Part shown: positions 10,217 to 18,749 of the stretch, in pieces
Numbering within the stretch: the first letter of the stretch is position 1
Layout: each line of letters starts with the position of its first letter
Assembly (NCBI RefSeq): GCF_002412165.1
Contig: NZ_NXIA01000007.1
Coordinates: 77,559 to 141,558, forward strand
Source of the DNA: Curtobacterium sp. 'Ferrero'
Lineage (GTDB): Bacteria > Actinomycetota > Actinomycetes > Actinomycetales > Microbacteriaceae
Direction of reading: 5' to 3'
Length of the DNA stretch: 64,000 bases
Translations under genes and position numbers: made by a program
The notes under the pieces: generated by a model
What the model was told of the DNA's origin: nothing
Database searches by the model: none
What the model saw: the letters and a program-made list of their open reading frames with translations, nothing else

Positions 10217-10528
10217 ATGCCCACCGAACCCGACGACCACTTCTTCGTCGTCGACGGACGGCGCTGGCGGCGAACGGACCCGGCGATCCCCGAGGACGTC
10301 GCCGCTGCGCTCCGGTCGCACCTCGGACGCGGGCGGAACGCCGTCAAGCTGGCGAAGAAGGCCGGAGACGACGGTGCTCTTGCGGTCGCACGGCACCGGA
10401 ACGGGTTGGCGAAGCACGGCCTGGGTGAGCGCGGCCCGGAGTGGTGGTCGCGACCGGAAGCCGACCGGGTCGCCGACGCCCGCCGCGCGTTGAGCGAGCT
10501 CGACGCCCTCGACGCGGGAGCACCGTGA
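10217..10528 (+). CDS. Conserved hypothetical protein
   Basis: This 103-residue soluble protein is rich in Arg, Ala and Asp. It begins with FFVVDGRRWRRTDPAIPEDV and later has GLGERGPEWWSRPEADRV. The pattern GRRWRR...DP.IPE...LG.RG..WW recurs in a family of short actinobacterial proteins of unknown function; as far as I recall some are labelled 'biopolymer transporter Tol', a name this sequence does not support. It has no signal peptide or membrane segment. Its stop overlaps the next gene's start (GTGA), so the two are translationally coupled. Confidence 0.7.
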   Translation: MPTEPDDHFFVVDGRRWRRTDPAIPEDVAAALRSHLGRGRNAVKLAKKAGDDGALAVARHRNGLAKHGLGERGPEWWSRPEADRVADARRALSELDALDAGAP

Positions 10529-11001
10529 CGGTCATCCGCCCGCCGCGCTGGGAACGTGTCCTGAACGCGATCGTGGTGGGTCCCCTGCTGATCGTCGTGG
10601 GCGGCTCCGTCGCGAGCGTCGCGTTCGAGCCGGAGGCCTCGGCGAAGGGCTTCGTGTTCGTCCTCGGCTCGGTGTTCGTGGCGCTCGGCGTCTGGTGCCT
10701 GGTCCGCGCTCGACACGTCGGCGTCCGCCTGTCCGAGGAGACCCTGCTCTACCGCGGGTTCATGTTCTCGTGGAGCGCTCCGCGGGCGGGCATCACGACC
10801 GTGCTCGACGACGCGTTCGTCGAGTGGCGAGATGCGCGCGGCGAGGAGCACCGGAGACAGATGTGGCTGCTCACCCAGGCGCGGGAGGACGACGGCACGG
10901 TGTTCGCGCCCCTCTGGCGGTGGCGGCGCGAGGGACTGCTCCAGGTGCGCGGGTGGGCGGGTGCCCCGGCTGTCTGGGACAACCCATCACGCCCGCAGTA
11001 G
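10525..11001 (+). CDS. Two-helix membrane protein of unknown function
   Basis: This 158-residue protein has two closely spaced hydrophobic segments (about residues 15-32 and 42-60), then a basic, beta-rich cytoplasmic part with HVGVRLSEETLLYRGFMFSWS, which resembles the PH-like domain of small bacterial membrane proteins. The GTG start overlaps the preceding stop by four bases. The stop codon TAG is contributed by the start of the dispersed intergenic repeat (TAGGAAGCC), so an insertion may have set the present C-terminus. No function can be assigned. Confidence 0.7.
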   Translation: MTVIRPPRWERVLNAIVVGPLLIVVGGSVASVAFEPEASAKGFVFVLGSVFVALGVWCLVRARHVGVRLSEETLLYRGFMFSWSAPRAGITTVLDDAFVEWRDARGEEHRRQMWLLTQAREDDGTVFAPLWRWRREGLLQVRGWAGAPAVWDNPSRPQ

Positions 11002-11080
11002 GAAGCCGGATCGCTCGTGGGGTGCCGGAAGTTCGGGCATCCTACGAGCGGATCGACCAACCACGAGCGGATCGGCCACC
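10999..11080 (-). repeat. Dispersed intergenic repeat, copy 1
   Basis: In the leftward orientation this copy has about one and a half tandem units around the core CGCTCGTGG, then CCTACGAGCGGATC-type inverted arms and GGCTTCCTA. It shares the core with copies at 35211, 42261 and 61742. GATCGCTCGTGGG (11010-11022) and CCTACGAGCGGATC (11041-11054) can pair into a stem. It fills the space between convergent genes, with the tandem side next to the 3' end of the beta-galactosidase gene. Confidence 0.75.
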
Positions 11081-11088
11081 GCGGCGGC

Positions 11089-12927
11089 TCAGCCCTCGGT
11101 GTGGCCGAGGTCCGGCTCCGTGAGCAGGCACACGGTGCGGGATGCGGCGGCGTGCAGTTCGAACACGACGACCTCGTTGCGGCCTCGGCGGAGTACCGGG
11201 CCCGGCACGGCGAGGGTCTGCTGCGGCCCGCGCGACCAGTACCTGCCGAGGCAGAACCCGTTCACCCACGCCACGCCCTTGCGGAAACCGTCGAGGCACA
11301 GGAAGCGGTCCTCGACGGAGGCGAGCTCGAACGAGCCCGCGGCGAACACGGGGCCGGCGAGGACGTCACCGGCCTCCGACGGCGAACCGTCGAGCACGGC
11401 GAGGGCAGCGGGCGCGATCGGGTCGAGCGCGAGCGGCGACGCCGTCCACCGGGACAGCAGCTCGCCGTCGACCCGGACGTCCCCGATGAGGCCCTTCGGC
11501 TCGCCGATGCGGGGACCGTAGTCGACGCGACCCTGGTCCTCGACGAGGAGCTCCAGCGTGCCGGTGACGGGCGGGAGCGTGATCGCACGGTCGTGGTGCT
11601 CGCGCTCGAGGACCCCGACGACGACCCCGTCGACGGACACGATCGCCCGGTCGCGGACCTCGGTGCCGACCGTCAGCACGCCACCGTCGGGCAGGGCGAC
11701 CTCGGTGCGGTACAGGACGAAGCCGGAGGCGGCACCGAGCGCGTCGAACGTGGGCGGCGCGTCGTGCGTGGACCACTCGGTCAGTGCGGGGAGCAGGGAG
11801 CGCAGGGGTGCGACGCGGTCGAGACGGACGGCGACGTCCGTGGCGGGGGCGACCCGTGCCTCCAGGCCGACGCCGGGACCAGCGACTACGTCGTCGGCGA
11901 CGAGTTGACCCGACCCACCCGGCTGCATCGACGCCGGCAGGGGCGGCACGGGCGCGTAGCGCTCGATGACGGAGCGGAACGCGTGGAACTTCTCCGTCGG
12001 GCGACCGGCTTCGTCGAGCGGGGCGTCGTAGTCGTACGAGGTCGCGATCGGGCGGTAGACGCCCTTGTCGTTCGCCCCGTTGGTGAACCCGAAGTTCGTG
12101 CCGCCGTGGAACATGTAGATGTTCACGGACCCCCCGGCGGCGAGGAGGACGTCGAGCTCGGCGGCGCTGTCGGACGCCGGTGTGGTGTGGTGGTGCTCGC
12201 CCCAACTGTCGAACCAGCCGTCCCAGAACTCGGAGCACATCAGCGGGCCGGTGGGCTGGACCTCGCGGAGACGCTCGATGCGCGCTGCCGAACGGGACCC
12301 GAACGAGCCGGTCTTGTGGAGCGACGGGAGCGAGCCGTCCTCGAGCATGGTGCCCATCGGCTGGTCGACGCTCGTGAACGGCACCGTCAGGCCGATGTCG
12401 CGGTGCATCTGCTCGAGCTTCGACAGGTAGACGGGGTCGGAGCCGTAGGCGCCGTACTCGTTCTCGACCTGGACGAGCACGATCGGGCCGCCGTCGTCGA
12501 TCTGCCGCGGGACCAGCACCGGCGCCAACGCCTCCAAGTACGACGAGACTGCTGCGAGGAACCCCGGCTCGTCACGGCGCACCCCGACGGACCCGTCGGC
12601 GAAGAGCCAGTACGGCAGCCCGCCGTTCGTCCACTCGGCGCAGATGTAGGGGCCGGGACGGACGATCGCGTGCATGCCCTCCTCGGCGACGAGGTCGAGG
12701 AAGCGGCCGAGGTCGAGTCCGCCGGTCAGGTCGAACTCGCCGCGGCGCGGTGCGTGCGCGTTCCAGGCGACGTAGGTCTCGATGGTGTTGAGGCCCATGA
12801 GCTTGGCCTTGCGGATCCGGTCCTGCCACAGGTCGGGGTGGACGCGGAAGTAGTGGATCGCGCCGGAGAGGACGCGGTGCGGCTCGCCGTCGAGCAGGAA
12901 GTCGGTGTCGCCGATGGCGAAGCGCAT
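11089..12927 (-). CDS. GH35 beta-galactosidase
   Basis: This 612-residue retaining glycosidase releases terminal beta-galactose. The N-terminal TIM barrel shows SGAIHYFR, LNTIETYVAWNAH and GPYICAEWTNGGLPYWL. The acid/base is Glu157 in VQVENEYG and the nucleophile is Glu233 in CSEFWDGWFD. The C-terminal half holds beta-sandwich domains ending in NGFCLGRYWSRGPQQTL, typical of GH35. There is no signal peptide, so it is cytoplasmic and acts on imported galactosides. It is the last gene of the leftward operon malF-malG-SBP-GH35, separated from the binding-protein gene by a perfect hairpin. A divergent LacI protein probably controls the operon. Confidence 0.93.
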   Translation of the reverse strand: MRFAIGDTDFLLDGEPHRVLSGAIHYFRVHPDLWQDRIRKAKLMGLNTIETYVAWNAHAPRRGEFDLTGGLDLGRFLDLVAEEGMHAIVRPGPYICAEWTNGGLPYWLFADGSVGVRRDEPGFLAAVSSYLEALAPVLVPRQIDDGGPIVLVQVENEYGAYGSDPVYLSKLEQMHRDIGLTVPFTSVDQPMGTMLEDGSLPSLHKTGSFGSRSAARIERLREVQPTGPLMCSEFWDGWFDSWGEHHHTTPASDSAAELDVLLAAGGSVNIYMFHGGTNFGFTNGANDKGVYRPIATSYDYDAPLDEAGRPTEKFHAFRSVIERYAPVPPLPASMQPGGSGQLVADDVVAGPGVGLEARVAPATDVAVRLDRVAPLRSLLPALTEWSTHDAPPTFDALGAASGFVLYRTEVALPDGGVLTVGTEVRDRAIVSVDGVVVGVLEREHHDRAITLPPVTGTLELLVEDQGRVDYGPRIGEPKGLIGDVRVDGELLSRWTASPLALDPIAPAALAVLDGSPSEAGDVLAGPVFAAGSFELASVEDRFLCLDGFRKGVAWVNGFCLGRYWSRGPQQTLAVPGPVLRRGRNEVVVFELHAAASRTVCLLTEPDLGHTEG

Positions 12928-12946
12928 GGGAGGGCCTTTCAGGGGC

Positions 12947-12977
12947 GGGGCCGCGCGGACGGTGTCCGCGCGGCCCC
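12947..12977 (-). terminator. Intra-operon perfect 14-bp hairpin
   Basis: Arms 12947-12960 and 12964-12977 are exactly complementary with a 3-base loop. It lies between the binding-protein stop and the beta-galactosidase start, so it probably lowers transcription into the enzyme gene or protects the 3' end of the binding-protein message. The same placement is seen after the ChvE-type receptor. Confidence 0.7.
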
Positions 12978-13004
12978 GGTTCGATCAGGACGAGAGGGAC
13001 AGGA

Positions 13005-14345
13005 CTACTTCGAGGTGACCTTGAAGCCCTGCTCGTTGCCGTACTTCACGATCGCCTTCTGCCAGGCCTCGAGGCCGGCGTTCAGGTCGGACTTGTCCTG
13101 GTACGCCTGGCCGACGGTGTCCGCGTAGATGCTGTTCGCGTACACCTGGAACGGCAGGTACTGCCAGCCCTCGGCGACGTTCGAGGACGCCTTCGACAGC
13201 ACCTCGTTGATCGCCTGGCCGCCGAAGTACGACGGCGTCTCGGTGGTGAACGACGACGCGTCGAGCTGCGCCTTGGTCGACGGGAACCCGCCGGACTTCA
13301 GGAACACGTTGATCGAGTCCTGCGAGGAGTTCAGCCACTTGAGGAAGCCGGCGGCGAGGGCCGGGTTCTTCGACTGCTTCATGACGACCTCGGCGGAACC
13401 ACCGTTGTTCGCGGTGACGTCGGAGGAGCCGTCGTAGGTCGGGATCGGGGCGACGCGCCAGTTGCCGCTGCCGTCCTTGACGCTCGACTCGAGGACGCCG
13501 GGCATCCAGGCGCCGGTGACCATCGTGGCGATCTCACCGTTGCCGAGCTGCTTGTACCAGTCGTCGGTCCAGCCGGGGGTCTGCGAGAGCAGGCCGCCCT
13601 CGACGAGCTGGTTCCAGGTCGAGGTCCACTTCTTGGTGCCGGAGTCCTGCAGGTTGACGGTGACGTCAGTGCCGTTCACCTCGAACGGGCGACCACCGGC
13701 CTGCCAGATCATCGAGGTGGTGAAGCCCGCGTCGCCCGAGTCGGCGGCGATGTAGGCGTTCGGGTTCGACTCGTGGATCTTCTTGGCGTCCGCGACGTAC
13801 TCGTCCCAGGTCTTCGGCGGGGAGCTGATGCCGGCCTCGTCGAAGGTCTTCTTGTTGTAGAACATCGCCATGGGGCCGGAGTCCTGCGGCAGGCCGTAGA
13901 TCTTGCCGTCGAGGTCGACCGACTGCCAGGTGCCGGCGCCGTACTTGTCGGACAGCTTGTCGAAGCCGTAGGACTTCAGGTCGACGAGCGAGTCGCTCAG
14001 TGCGAACTGCGGCAGGGCGAAGTACTCGATCTGCGCGACGTCGGGGGCGCCCGAACCCGCCTTGATCGTGTTCTGGAGCTTGGTGTACTGGTCGTTGCCG
14101 GTGCCGGCGTTGACGAGCTTGACCTTGACCTTCGGGTACGCCTTCTCGAACGCGGCGACCTGGGCCTCGGCGGAGGGGGTCCACGACCAGTACGTGATCG
14201 TGCCGCCCTTCTCGAGCGCCTTGGTGATGTCGTCGGCCGAGCCGCCGCCGGAGCCGGAGCTGCCGGACGCGCAGGCGGTCATCGCGATGGCCGCGGTGAC
14301 GCCGATGGCGAGGGCGCTGAGCCCGCGCCGCAGTTGCTTCTTCAT
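13005..14345 (-). CDS. Sugar ABC transporter substrate-binding lipoprotein (family 1)
   Basis: This 446-residue extracellular receptor has a signal peptide with lipobox MTAC (Cys25), a Gly/Ser linker and a MalE-like fold (GGTITYWSWTPSAEAQVAAF, YTKLQNTIKAGSGAPDVAQI, GLPQDSGPMAMFYNKKTFDEAG). It binds an oligosaccharide for the two permeases encoded upstream. No ATPase gene is present in this operon, so a shared MsmK-type ATPase elsewhere is expected. The downstream GH35 gene suggests a beta-galactoside ligand. A hairpin stands on each side of the gene. Confidence 0.9.
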   Translation of the reverse strand: MKKQLRRGLSALAIGVTAAIAMTACASGSSGSGGGSADDITKALEKGGTITYWSWTPSAEAQVAAFEKAYPKVKVKLVNAGTGNDQYTKLQNTIKAGSGAPDVAQIEYFALPQFALSDSLVDLKSYGFDKLSDKYGAGTWQSVDLDGKIYGLPQDSGPMAMFYNKKTFDEAGISSPPKTWDEYVADAKKIHESNPNAYIAADSGDAGFTTSMIWQAGGRPFEVNGTDVTVNLQDSGTKKWTSTWNQLVEGGLLSQTPGWTDDWYKQLGNGEIATMVTGAWMPGVLESSVKDGSGNWRVAPIPTYDGSSDVTANNGGSAEVVMKQSKNPALAAGFLKWLNSSQDSINVFLKSGGFPSTKAQLDASSFTTETPSYFGGQAINEVLSKASSNVAEGWQYLPFQVYANSIYADTVGQAYQDKSDLNAGLEAWQKAIVKYGNEQGFKVTSK

Positions 14346-14402
14346 TCGGGTGTGCCTTCCACTTCTTCGTGACGGGGTGTTGGCGGTGCTGCTGTGTGCT
14401 GC

Positions 14403-14429
14403 GGTGCGGTCCGCTGGCGGACCCGCACC
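14403..14429 (-). terminator. Hairpin between permease and binding-protein genes
   Basis: GGTGCGGTCCG and CGGACCCGCACC pair with one bulged base around a short loop in the 135-base gap between the MalG-type stop and the binding-protein start. It may be an attenuator or a processing site. Confidence 0.45.
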
Positions 14430-14480
14430 GTGCCTCCCGGCCGTCGCCCGCTGCTGCGGACCGGCGGCCGGGTGGCGGGA

Positions 14481-15446
14481 TCAGGCCTTGACGGAACCGG
14501 CCGCGAGGCCGGACTGCCAGGAGCGCTGGAGGAAGAGGAACGCGACCACGATCGGGATGATCGTGAGGAGCGATCCGGTGACGACGAGGTTGTAGATCGG
14601 GTGCGCGGAGACACCCTGCGCCTGCGCACTCCACTGGTTCAGGCCGACCGTGAGCGGGTAGAGCTTCGGGTCGCTGAGCATGATGAGGGGCAGGAAGTAG
14701 TTGTTCCACGTGGCGACGACGGCGAACAGCAGGACCGTGACGACGCCGGGGGCGAGCAGCCGCAGGGCGATCGTGAAGAAGATCCGGAACTCGCCGGCGC
14801 CGTCCATGCGGGCCGCCTCGATGACCTCCGTCGGGACCGCGTCGATGGCGTAGGTCCAGATGAGGTACATCCCGAACGGGCTGATGAGCGACGGCAGGAT
14901 GATCGCCCACGGGGTGTTCGTCAGCCCGACCGCCGAGAACAGCAGGAAGGTCGGGACGGCCAGCGCGGTGCCGGGGATGGCGATCGCGCCGAGGACGACG
15001 GCGAACACGGCACGCCGGCCGGGGAAGCGGAACTTCGCCATGCCGTAGCCGGCGACGGTCGCGAGGAGCGTCGCCCCACCGGCGCCGACGACGACGTACA
15101 GGACGGTGTTGCCGAGCCACTGCAGGTAGATGCCGTTGTCGTACGTCAGCGTCTCGCCGATGTTCTGGAACAGCGAGAAGCCGTTGCCGAACCACAGTCC
15201 GAAGGTGCTGAGGAGCTGGTCCTGCGTCTTCGTCGCGTTGACGACGAGGTAGAACAGCGGCAGCAGCGAGTAGACGGTGATGACGATCATCACCACGAGC
15301 AGGAGCGGTGACTTGCGGGCGCGCGGACCGCGGCCCTGACGGGCGCTCGGACGGGAGGCCCGGGTGCGGCCCGCCCCGCCGCCGCGGCGGGTGGTCACCG
15401 CCTCGGTCACGGTGGCGGCCGGGGTCTGGGTGTCGACGGCGCTCAT
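14481..15446 (-). CDS. Sugar ABC transporter permease, MalG type
   Basis: This 321-residue inner-membrane permease has a long basic, Arg-rich N-terminal tail (about 45 residues), six hydrophobic segments and the EAA coupling loop VIEAARMDGAGEFRIFFTIALRLLAPG. It ends in AAGSVKA, normal for MalG proteins. The start ATG overlaps the MalF-type stop (ATGA), so the permeases are translated together. A longer in-frame opening exists upstream but lies in the other permease gene. Confidence 0.9.
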   Translation of the reverse strand: MSAVDTQTPAATVTEAVTTRRGGGAGRTRASRPSARQGRGPRARKSPLLLVVMIVITVYSLLPLFYLVVNATKTQDQLLSTFGLWFGNGFSLFQNIGETLTYDNGIYLQWLGNTVLYVVVGAGGATLLATVAGYGMAKFRFPGRRAVFAVVLGAIAIPGTALAVPTFLLFSAVGLTNTPWAIILPSLISPFGMYLIWTYAIDAVPTEVIEAARMDGAGEFRIFFTIALRLLAPGVVTVLLFAVVATWNNYFLPLIMLSDPKLYPLTVGLNQWSAQAQGVSAHPIYNLVVTGSLLTIIPIVVAFLFLQRSWQSGLAAGSVKA

Positions 15447-16378
15447 CGGTTCTCCGCTCGGGTCCCGCGCACCTGGACGACGTAGGCGATCACGGCGGTG
15501 ATGACGCCCATGACGATCGCGACGGTGGCGGAGTAGTTGAACTGCTGGCCGCTGAAGGACAGCGAGTAGGCGTACATGTTCGGGGTGAAGGACGTGCCGA
15601 TGACGTTCGGTGCGAGCGTCTTGAGCAGGTTCGGCTCGTTGAAGAGCTGGAAGCTGCCGATGATCGAGAAGATCGTCGCGATGACGATCGAGCCGCGGAG
15701 CGCCGGGATCTTGATCGACCACACGGTGCGCAGCGGGCCGGCGCCGTCGATCTCGGCGGCCTCGTACAGCTCGGTCGGGACCACACGCAGGGCCGCGTAG
15801 AAGATCAGCATGTTGTAGCCGACGAACTCCCACGTGACGATGTTGCCGATCGAGGCGAGCACCCAGTCGGGGCTGAACGGCTGGAGCAGGTCGATGCCGA
15901 GGGCGTTGTTGATCGACCCGGTGAGACCGAACTGGTTGCCGTAGATGAAGCCCCAGATGAGCGCGGCGACGACACCGGGGACGGCGTACGGCAGGAAGAT
16001 CGCGATGCGGAAGAACGACGAGGCCCAGAGACGGGCGGAGTCGAGGGCGAGCGCGGCGATGAGCGCCACCACGAGCATGATCGGCACCTGCACGACGAGG
16101 AACAGCGCGACGCGGCCGAACCCGGTCCAGAACTTGGCGTCCTGCAGGAGCTGGGCGTAGTTGGCGAACCAGACGAACTGGTTGCCGCCGATGAGCTGGT
16201 CGCGGAACAGGCTGAGCCAGAGCGCGTAGCCGATCGGCACGATGAGCATCGCCGTGAGGACGACGACGAAGGGGCCGACGAACATCCAGCCGGTCCAGCG
16301 GCCGCGCTGCTTGGTGCGGCGCCGTGGCGGCGTCGCCGGAGCCGCGGCTCCGGGTGCGCGCGCTTCGAGCGTGGTCAT
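15443..16378 (-). CDS. Sugar ABC transporter permease, MalF type
   Basis: This 311-residue permease is the partner of the MalG-type protein. After a basic tail with KQRGRWTGWMFVGPFVVVLTAML it has six hydrophobic segments and the EAA loop YEAAEIDGAGPLRTVWSIKIPALRG (about residues 208-232). It is the first gene of the galactoside operon; its promoter region faces the LacI gene and contains two copies of a TGTTGACGTCAACA-type operator. Confidence 0.92.
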   Translation of the reverse strand: MTTLEARAPGAAAPATPPRRRTKQRGRWTGWMFVGPFVVVLTAMLIVPIGYALWLSLFRDQLIGGNQFVWFANYAQLLQDAKFWTGFGRVALFLVVQVPIMLVVALIAALALDSARLWASSFFRIAIFLPYAVPGVVAALIWGFIYGNQFGLTGSINNALGIDLLQPFSPDWVLASIGNIVTWEFVGYNMLIFYAALRVVPTELYEAAEIDGAGPLRTVWSIKIPALRGSIVIATIFSIIGSFQLFNEPNLLKTLAPNVIGTSFTPNMYAYSLSFSGQQFNYSATVAIVMGVITAVIAYVVQVRGTRAENR

Positions 16379-16457
16379 GTGACTCCCTTGTCGTCCTGCT
16401 TCCGGGTGCGTCGGTGCCGCCGCTCACCACCGCGGCGACCGTCTTCGGTCACTGCCG

Positions 16458-16506
16458 TGTTGACGTCAACATCGAACGACGCGACGATAGCATGGCAACG
16501 TCAACA
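16458..16506. promoter_or_regulatory. Paired LacI-type operators in the divergent galactoside promoter region
   Basis: TGTTGACGTCAACA (16458-16471) is a perfect 14-base palindrome. TGGCAACGTCAACA (16493-16506) matches it at 11 of 14 positions on the same phase, 35 bases away. Both lie in the gap between the malF-type gene and the LacI gene, so the neighbouring regulator probably represses its operon and itself through them. Confidence 0.75.
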
Positions 16507-16569
16507 TGCGCTAGCGTCAGCGGAGTCGGGCTCGATCACGATCCGATGACGAGCGTCGAGGGAGGGCCC

Positions 16570-17604
16570 GTGAGCACGGAACTGAGCGGGGTGCGCCGTG
16601 CTCCGTCCCTGGCGGCGGTCGCTGAGGCCGCCGGCGTGTCGATGCAGACCGTGTCCCGGGTGGCGCGCGGCTTCGACAACGTCTCCCCGCACACCCGCGA
16701 CCGGGTGCAGCGGGTCATGGACGAGCTCGGGTACCGCCCGAACCGCGCCGCACGGGCACTGCGCTCGGGTCGCTTCCGGACGATCGGCGTGATCATGTTC
16801 ACGCTCGCGTCCTTCGGCAACATGCGCACGCTCGAGGCCATCGCCGACGCCGCCGGGGCCGCCGACTTCACGATCACCCTGCTGCCGATGGCGTCCCGGA
16901 CCGAGGAGGGCGTCCGGTCGGCGTTCTCGCGGCTGCACGAGCAGGCGGTCGACGGGGTCGTCATCATCATCGAGTCGCACATCATCGACACCGCCGAGGT
17001 CGTCCTGCCCGACGGCGTCCCGATGGTCGTGATCGACTCCACCGGCACCACGCAGCACCCCGCGATCGACACCGACCAGGCCGACGGCGCCCGCCAGGCC
17101 ACGCAACACCTGCTCGACCTGGGACACGAGACGGTGTGGCACGTCGCCGGACCGGTCTCGTCCTACTCGGCCGCACGGCGGCTCGCGGCGTGGCAGGACA
17201 CCCTCGAACGCGCCGGCCGGGAGGTCCCACCGGTGTTCCACGGCGGGTGGACGACCTCCCACGGCTACGAGGCCGGGCTCGCGATCGCCGCTCGGCCGGA
17301 CATCACCGCCGTGTTCGCCGCCAACGACCAGACCGCGCTCGGGGTCCTCCGCGCGGCGCACGAGTCCGGGCGGGAGGTGCCCGCGTCGCTCAGCGTGGTC
17401 GGCTTCGACGACTCCCCCGAGTCCGACTCGTTCTGGCCGCCGCTCACGACCGTGCACCAGTCCTTCGACGAGGTCGGCCGGCGCGCGGTCCGGAACCTCC
17501 TCGGACAGATCGAGGGCCACCCGGAGCCGGCGTCGACCGTCGCCGACCTCGTCCCGACGCGACTCGTCGTCCGGGCGAGCACGGCCGCACCGCCCGCCGG
17601 CTGA
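16570..17604 (+). CDS. LacI-family regulator of the galactoside operon
   Basis: This 344-residue repressor has the HTH SLAAVAEAAGVSMQTVSRVA (about residues 13-32), hinge YRPNRAARALRSGR and an effector-binding domain ending GFDDSPESDSFWPPLTTVHQSFDEVG. The GTG start at 16570 is chosen because GAGGGAGG lies directly in front of it; an ATG at 16546 is less well placed. It is divergent from the malF-malG-SBP-GH35 operon and lies next to the TGTTGACGTCAACA operators. The likely inducer is galactose or a galactoside. Confidence 0.9.
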   Translation: MSTELSGVRRAPSLAAVAEAAGVSMQTVSRVARGFDNVSPHTRDRVQRVMDELGYRPNRAARALRSGRFRTIGVIMFTLASFGNMRTLEAIADAAGAADFTITLLPMASRTEEGVRSAFSRLHEQAVDGVVIIIESHIIDTAEVVLPDGVPMVVIDSTGTTQHPAIDTDQADGARQATQHLLDLGHETVWHVAGPVSSYSAARRLAAWQDTLERAGREVPPVFHGGWTTSHGYEAGLAIAARPDITAVFAANDQTALGVLRAAHESGREVPASLSVVGFDDSPESDSFWPPLTTVHQSFDEVGRRAVRNLLGQIEGHPEPASTVADLVPTRLVVRASTAAPPAG

Positions 17605-17766
17605 CGAGCATCCGCCCCGGCTGCCAGGCGTCTCACCGCCCTGCGCGCCGCCCGCGCCCGCCGGTCGGCCGGACGCTTCCCTCCCGAGGACGAACGGGAC
17701 CGTCCCCGGGACGGAGTTCCCGCCGCGGGGCACCACGGCGGTCGCCGGCCGTGCCACGATCACGGA

Positions 17767-18204
17767 GTGCGCACCTCGCAGACGATCACCCTCGCCGCCC
17801 TCGTGGTGACCTCGGGGATCCTCGGTGCGCTCGCGTTCGGACACGGCGACGTCGCCCCGCCCGCCCGGGACGCCTCGCCGGTCGCGGTCACGAGGACCTA
17901 CCTCGACGCCGCGGAGTGGCACGACTGCGACCTCACGGCACGCCTCACGACGTCGCACACCACCGCCTGGTGCGGCGGCCTCCGCGGGTGGGCCGAGGGC
18001 GAGCCCACGCTCACCGGGTACGGCCACGTCGCCCGTCACGCCGTGCGCGAGGGGCCGCCGACCACCTCCCGGAACGAGGAGTGCGTCGCGACGACGATCG
18101 CGCAGCGGGGGCTCGTCGGCCCGGACCGGGGCACCCTGCCGTGGGAGTGGTGCTGGGTCCGGACGCCCGACGGCTGGCGACTCCGGGACCAGGGGCAGGG
18201 ATGA
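17767..18204 (+). CDS. Small exported protein, first of a tandem duplicate pair
   Basis: This 145-residue protein starts at GTG and has one N-terminal hydrophobic helix (TITLAALVVTSGILGALAF), then a compact domain with paired cysteines. Its C-terminus WCWVRTPDGWRLRDQGQG is almost the same as that of the next gene, and both contain AVTRTYLDAA/VTLAYLGAA followed by HDC. The two arose by local duplication. The fold may be a SnoaL/NTF2-like or DUF4878-like secreted domain, but I do not recognise the family with confidence. It is probably anchored outside the membrane. Confidence 0.7.
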   Translation: MRTSQTITLAALVVTSGILGALAFGHGDVAPPARDASPVAVTRTYLDAAEWHDCDLTARLTTSHTTAWCGGLRGWAEGEPTLTGYGHVARHAVREGPPTTSRNEECVATTIAQRGLVGPDRGTLPWEWCWVRTPDGWRLRDQGQG

Positions 18205-18229
18205 TGACCACGACGGATCGGGAGCACGG

Positions 18230-18727
18230 ATGATGACGACGACCGGACCGGCGCCGCGACGGCTGCGCACGCGGTGGCGGATCGTGCTCGCCGCGGCGGC
18301 CGTCGTGGCCGTCGGCACCGCGGTCGTCATCCACTCGGCCGCGGTCGACGCCGCCGCCCACGCCCGTGCCGCTGCCGAGGCACCCCCGCGGGACGCGTCG
18401 GCACGGCAGGTGACGCTCGCCTACCTCGGGGCAGCGGTCCGGCACGACTGCGCGCTGATGGACTACCTGCAGGCGGACGGGAAGACGGACTGGTGCCCGC
18501 GGGCGCCGACGGCGTGGAGCGACGGCGAACCGGAGCTGCGCGCCTACCGGGACGTCGGAGCCGGCGAGGCGTTCCCGGCCGGGCAGGGCACCCCGGCGGA
18601 GACCTGCGTGTCCTCGATGATCACGCAGCGGTGGATGAACGGCGACGACCCGGGCACGATCGACTGGTCGTGGTGCTGGGTCCGGACCACGGACGGCTGG
18701 CGCCTCCGGGACGAGGGGCAGGGATGA
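18230..18727 (+). CDS. Small exported protein, second of a tandem duplicate pair
   Basis: This 165-residue paralogue of the preceding protein has a hydrophobic N-terminal helix (RIVLAAAAVVAVGTAVVIHSA) and a C-terminal domain sharing YLGAAVRHDC, the GEPELRAY/GEPTLTGY block, and WCWVRTTDGWRLRDEGQG. Two adjacent ATGs are possible starts, with GGGAG upstream. Only 25 bases separate the pair, and even the sequence after each stop (GGGATGA) is conserved, which marks the duplication boundary. Function unknown. Confidence 0.7.
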   Translation: MMTTTGPAPRRLRTRWRIVLAAAAVVAVGTAVVIHSAAVDAAAHARAAAEAPPRDASARQVTLAYLGAAVRHDCALMDYLQADGKTDWCPRAPTAWSDGEPELRAYRDVGAGEAFPAGQGTPAETCVSSMITQRWMNGDDPGTIDWSWCWVRTTDGWRLRDEGQG

Positions 18728-18749
18728 CGTCGCCGATCGTCCGTACGGG

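Noticed and set aside
11017..13128. Long plus-strand frame opposite the beta-galactosidase gene
   Set aside because: The minus-strand GH35 catalytic motifs are complete; the plus-strand translation matches no motif.
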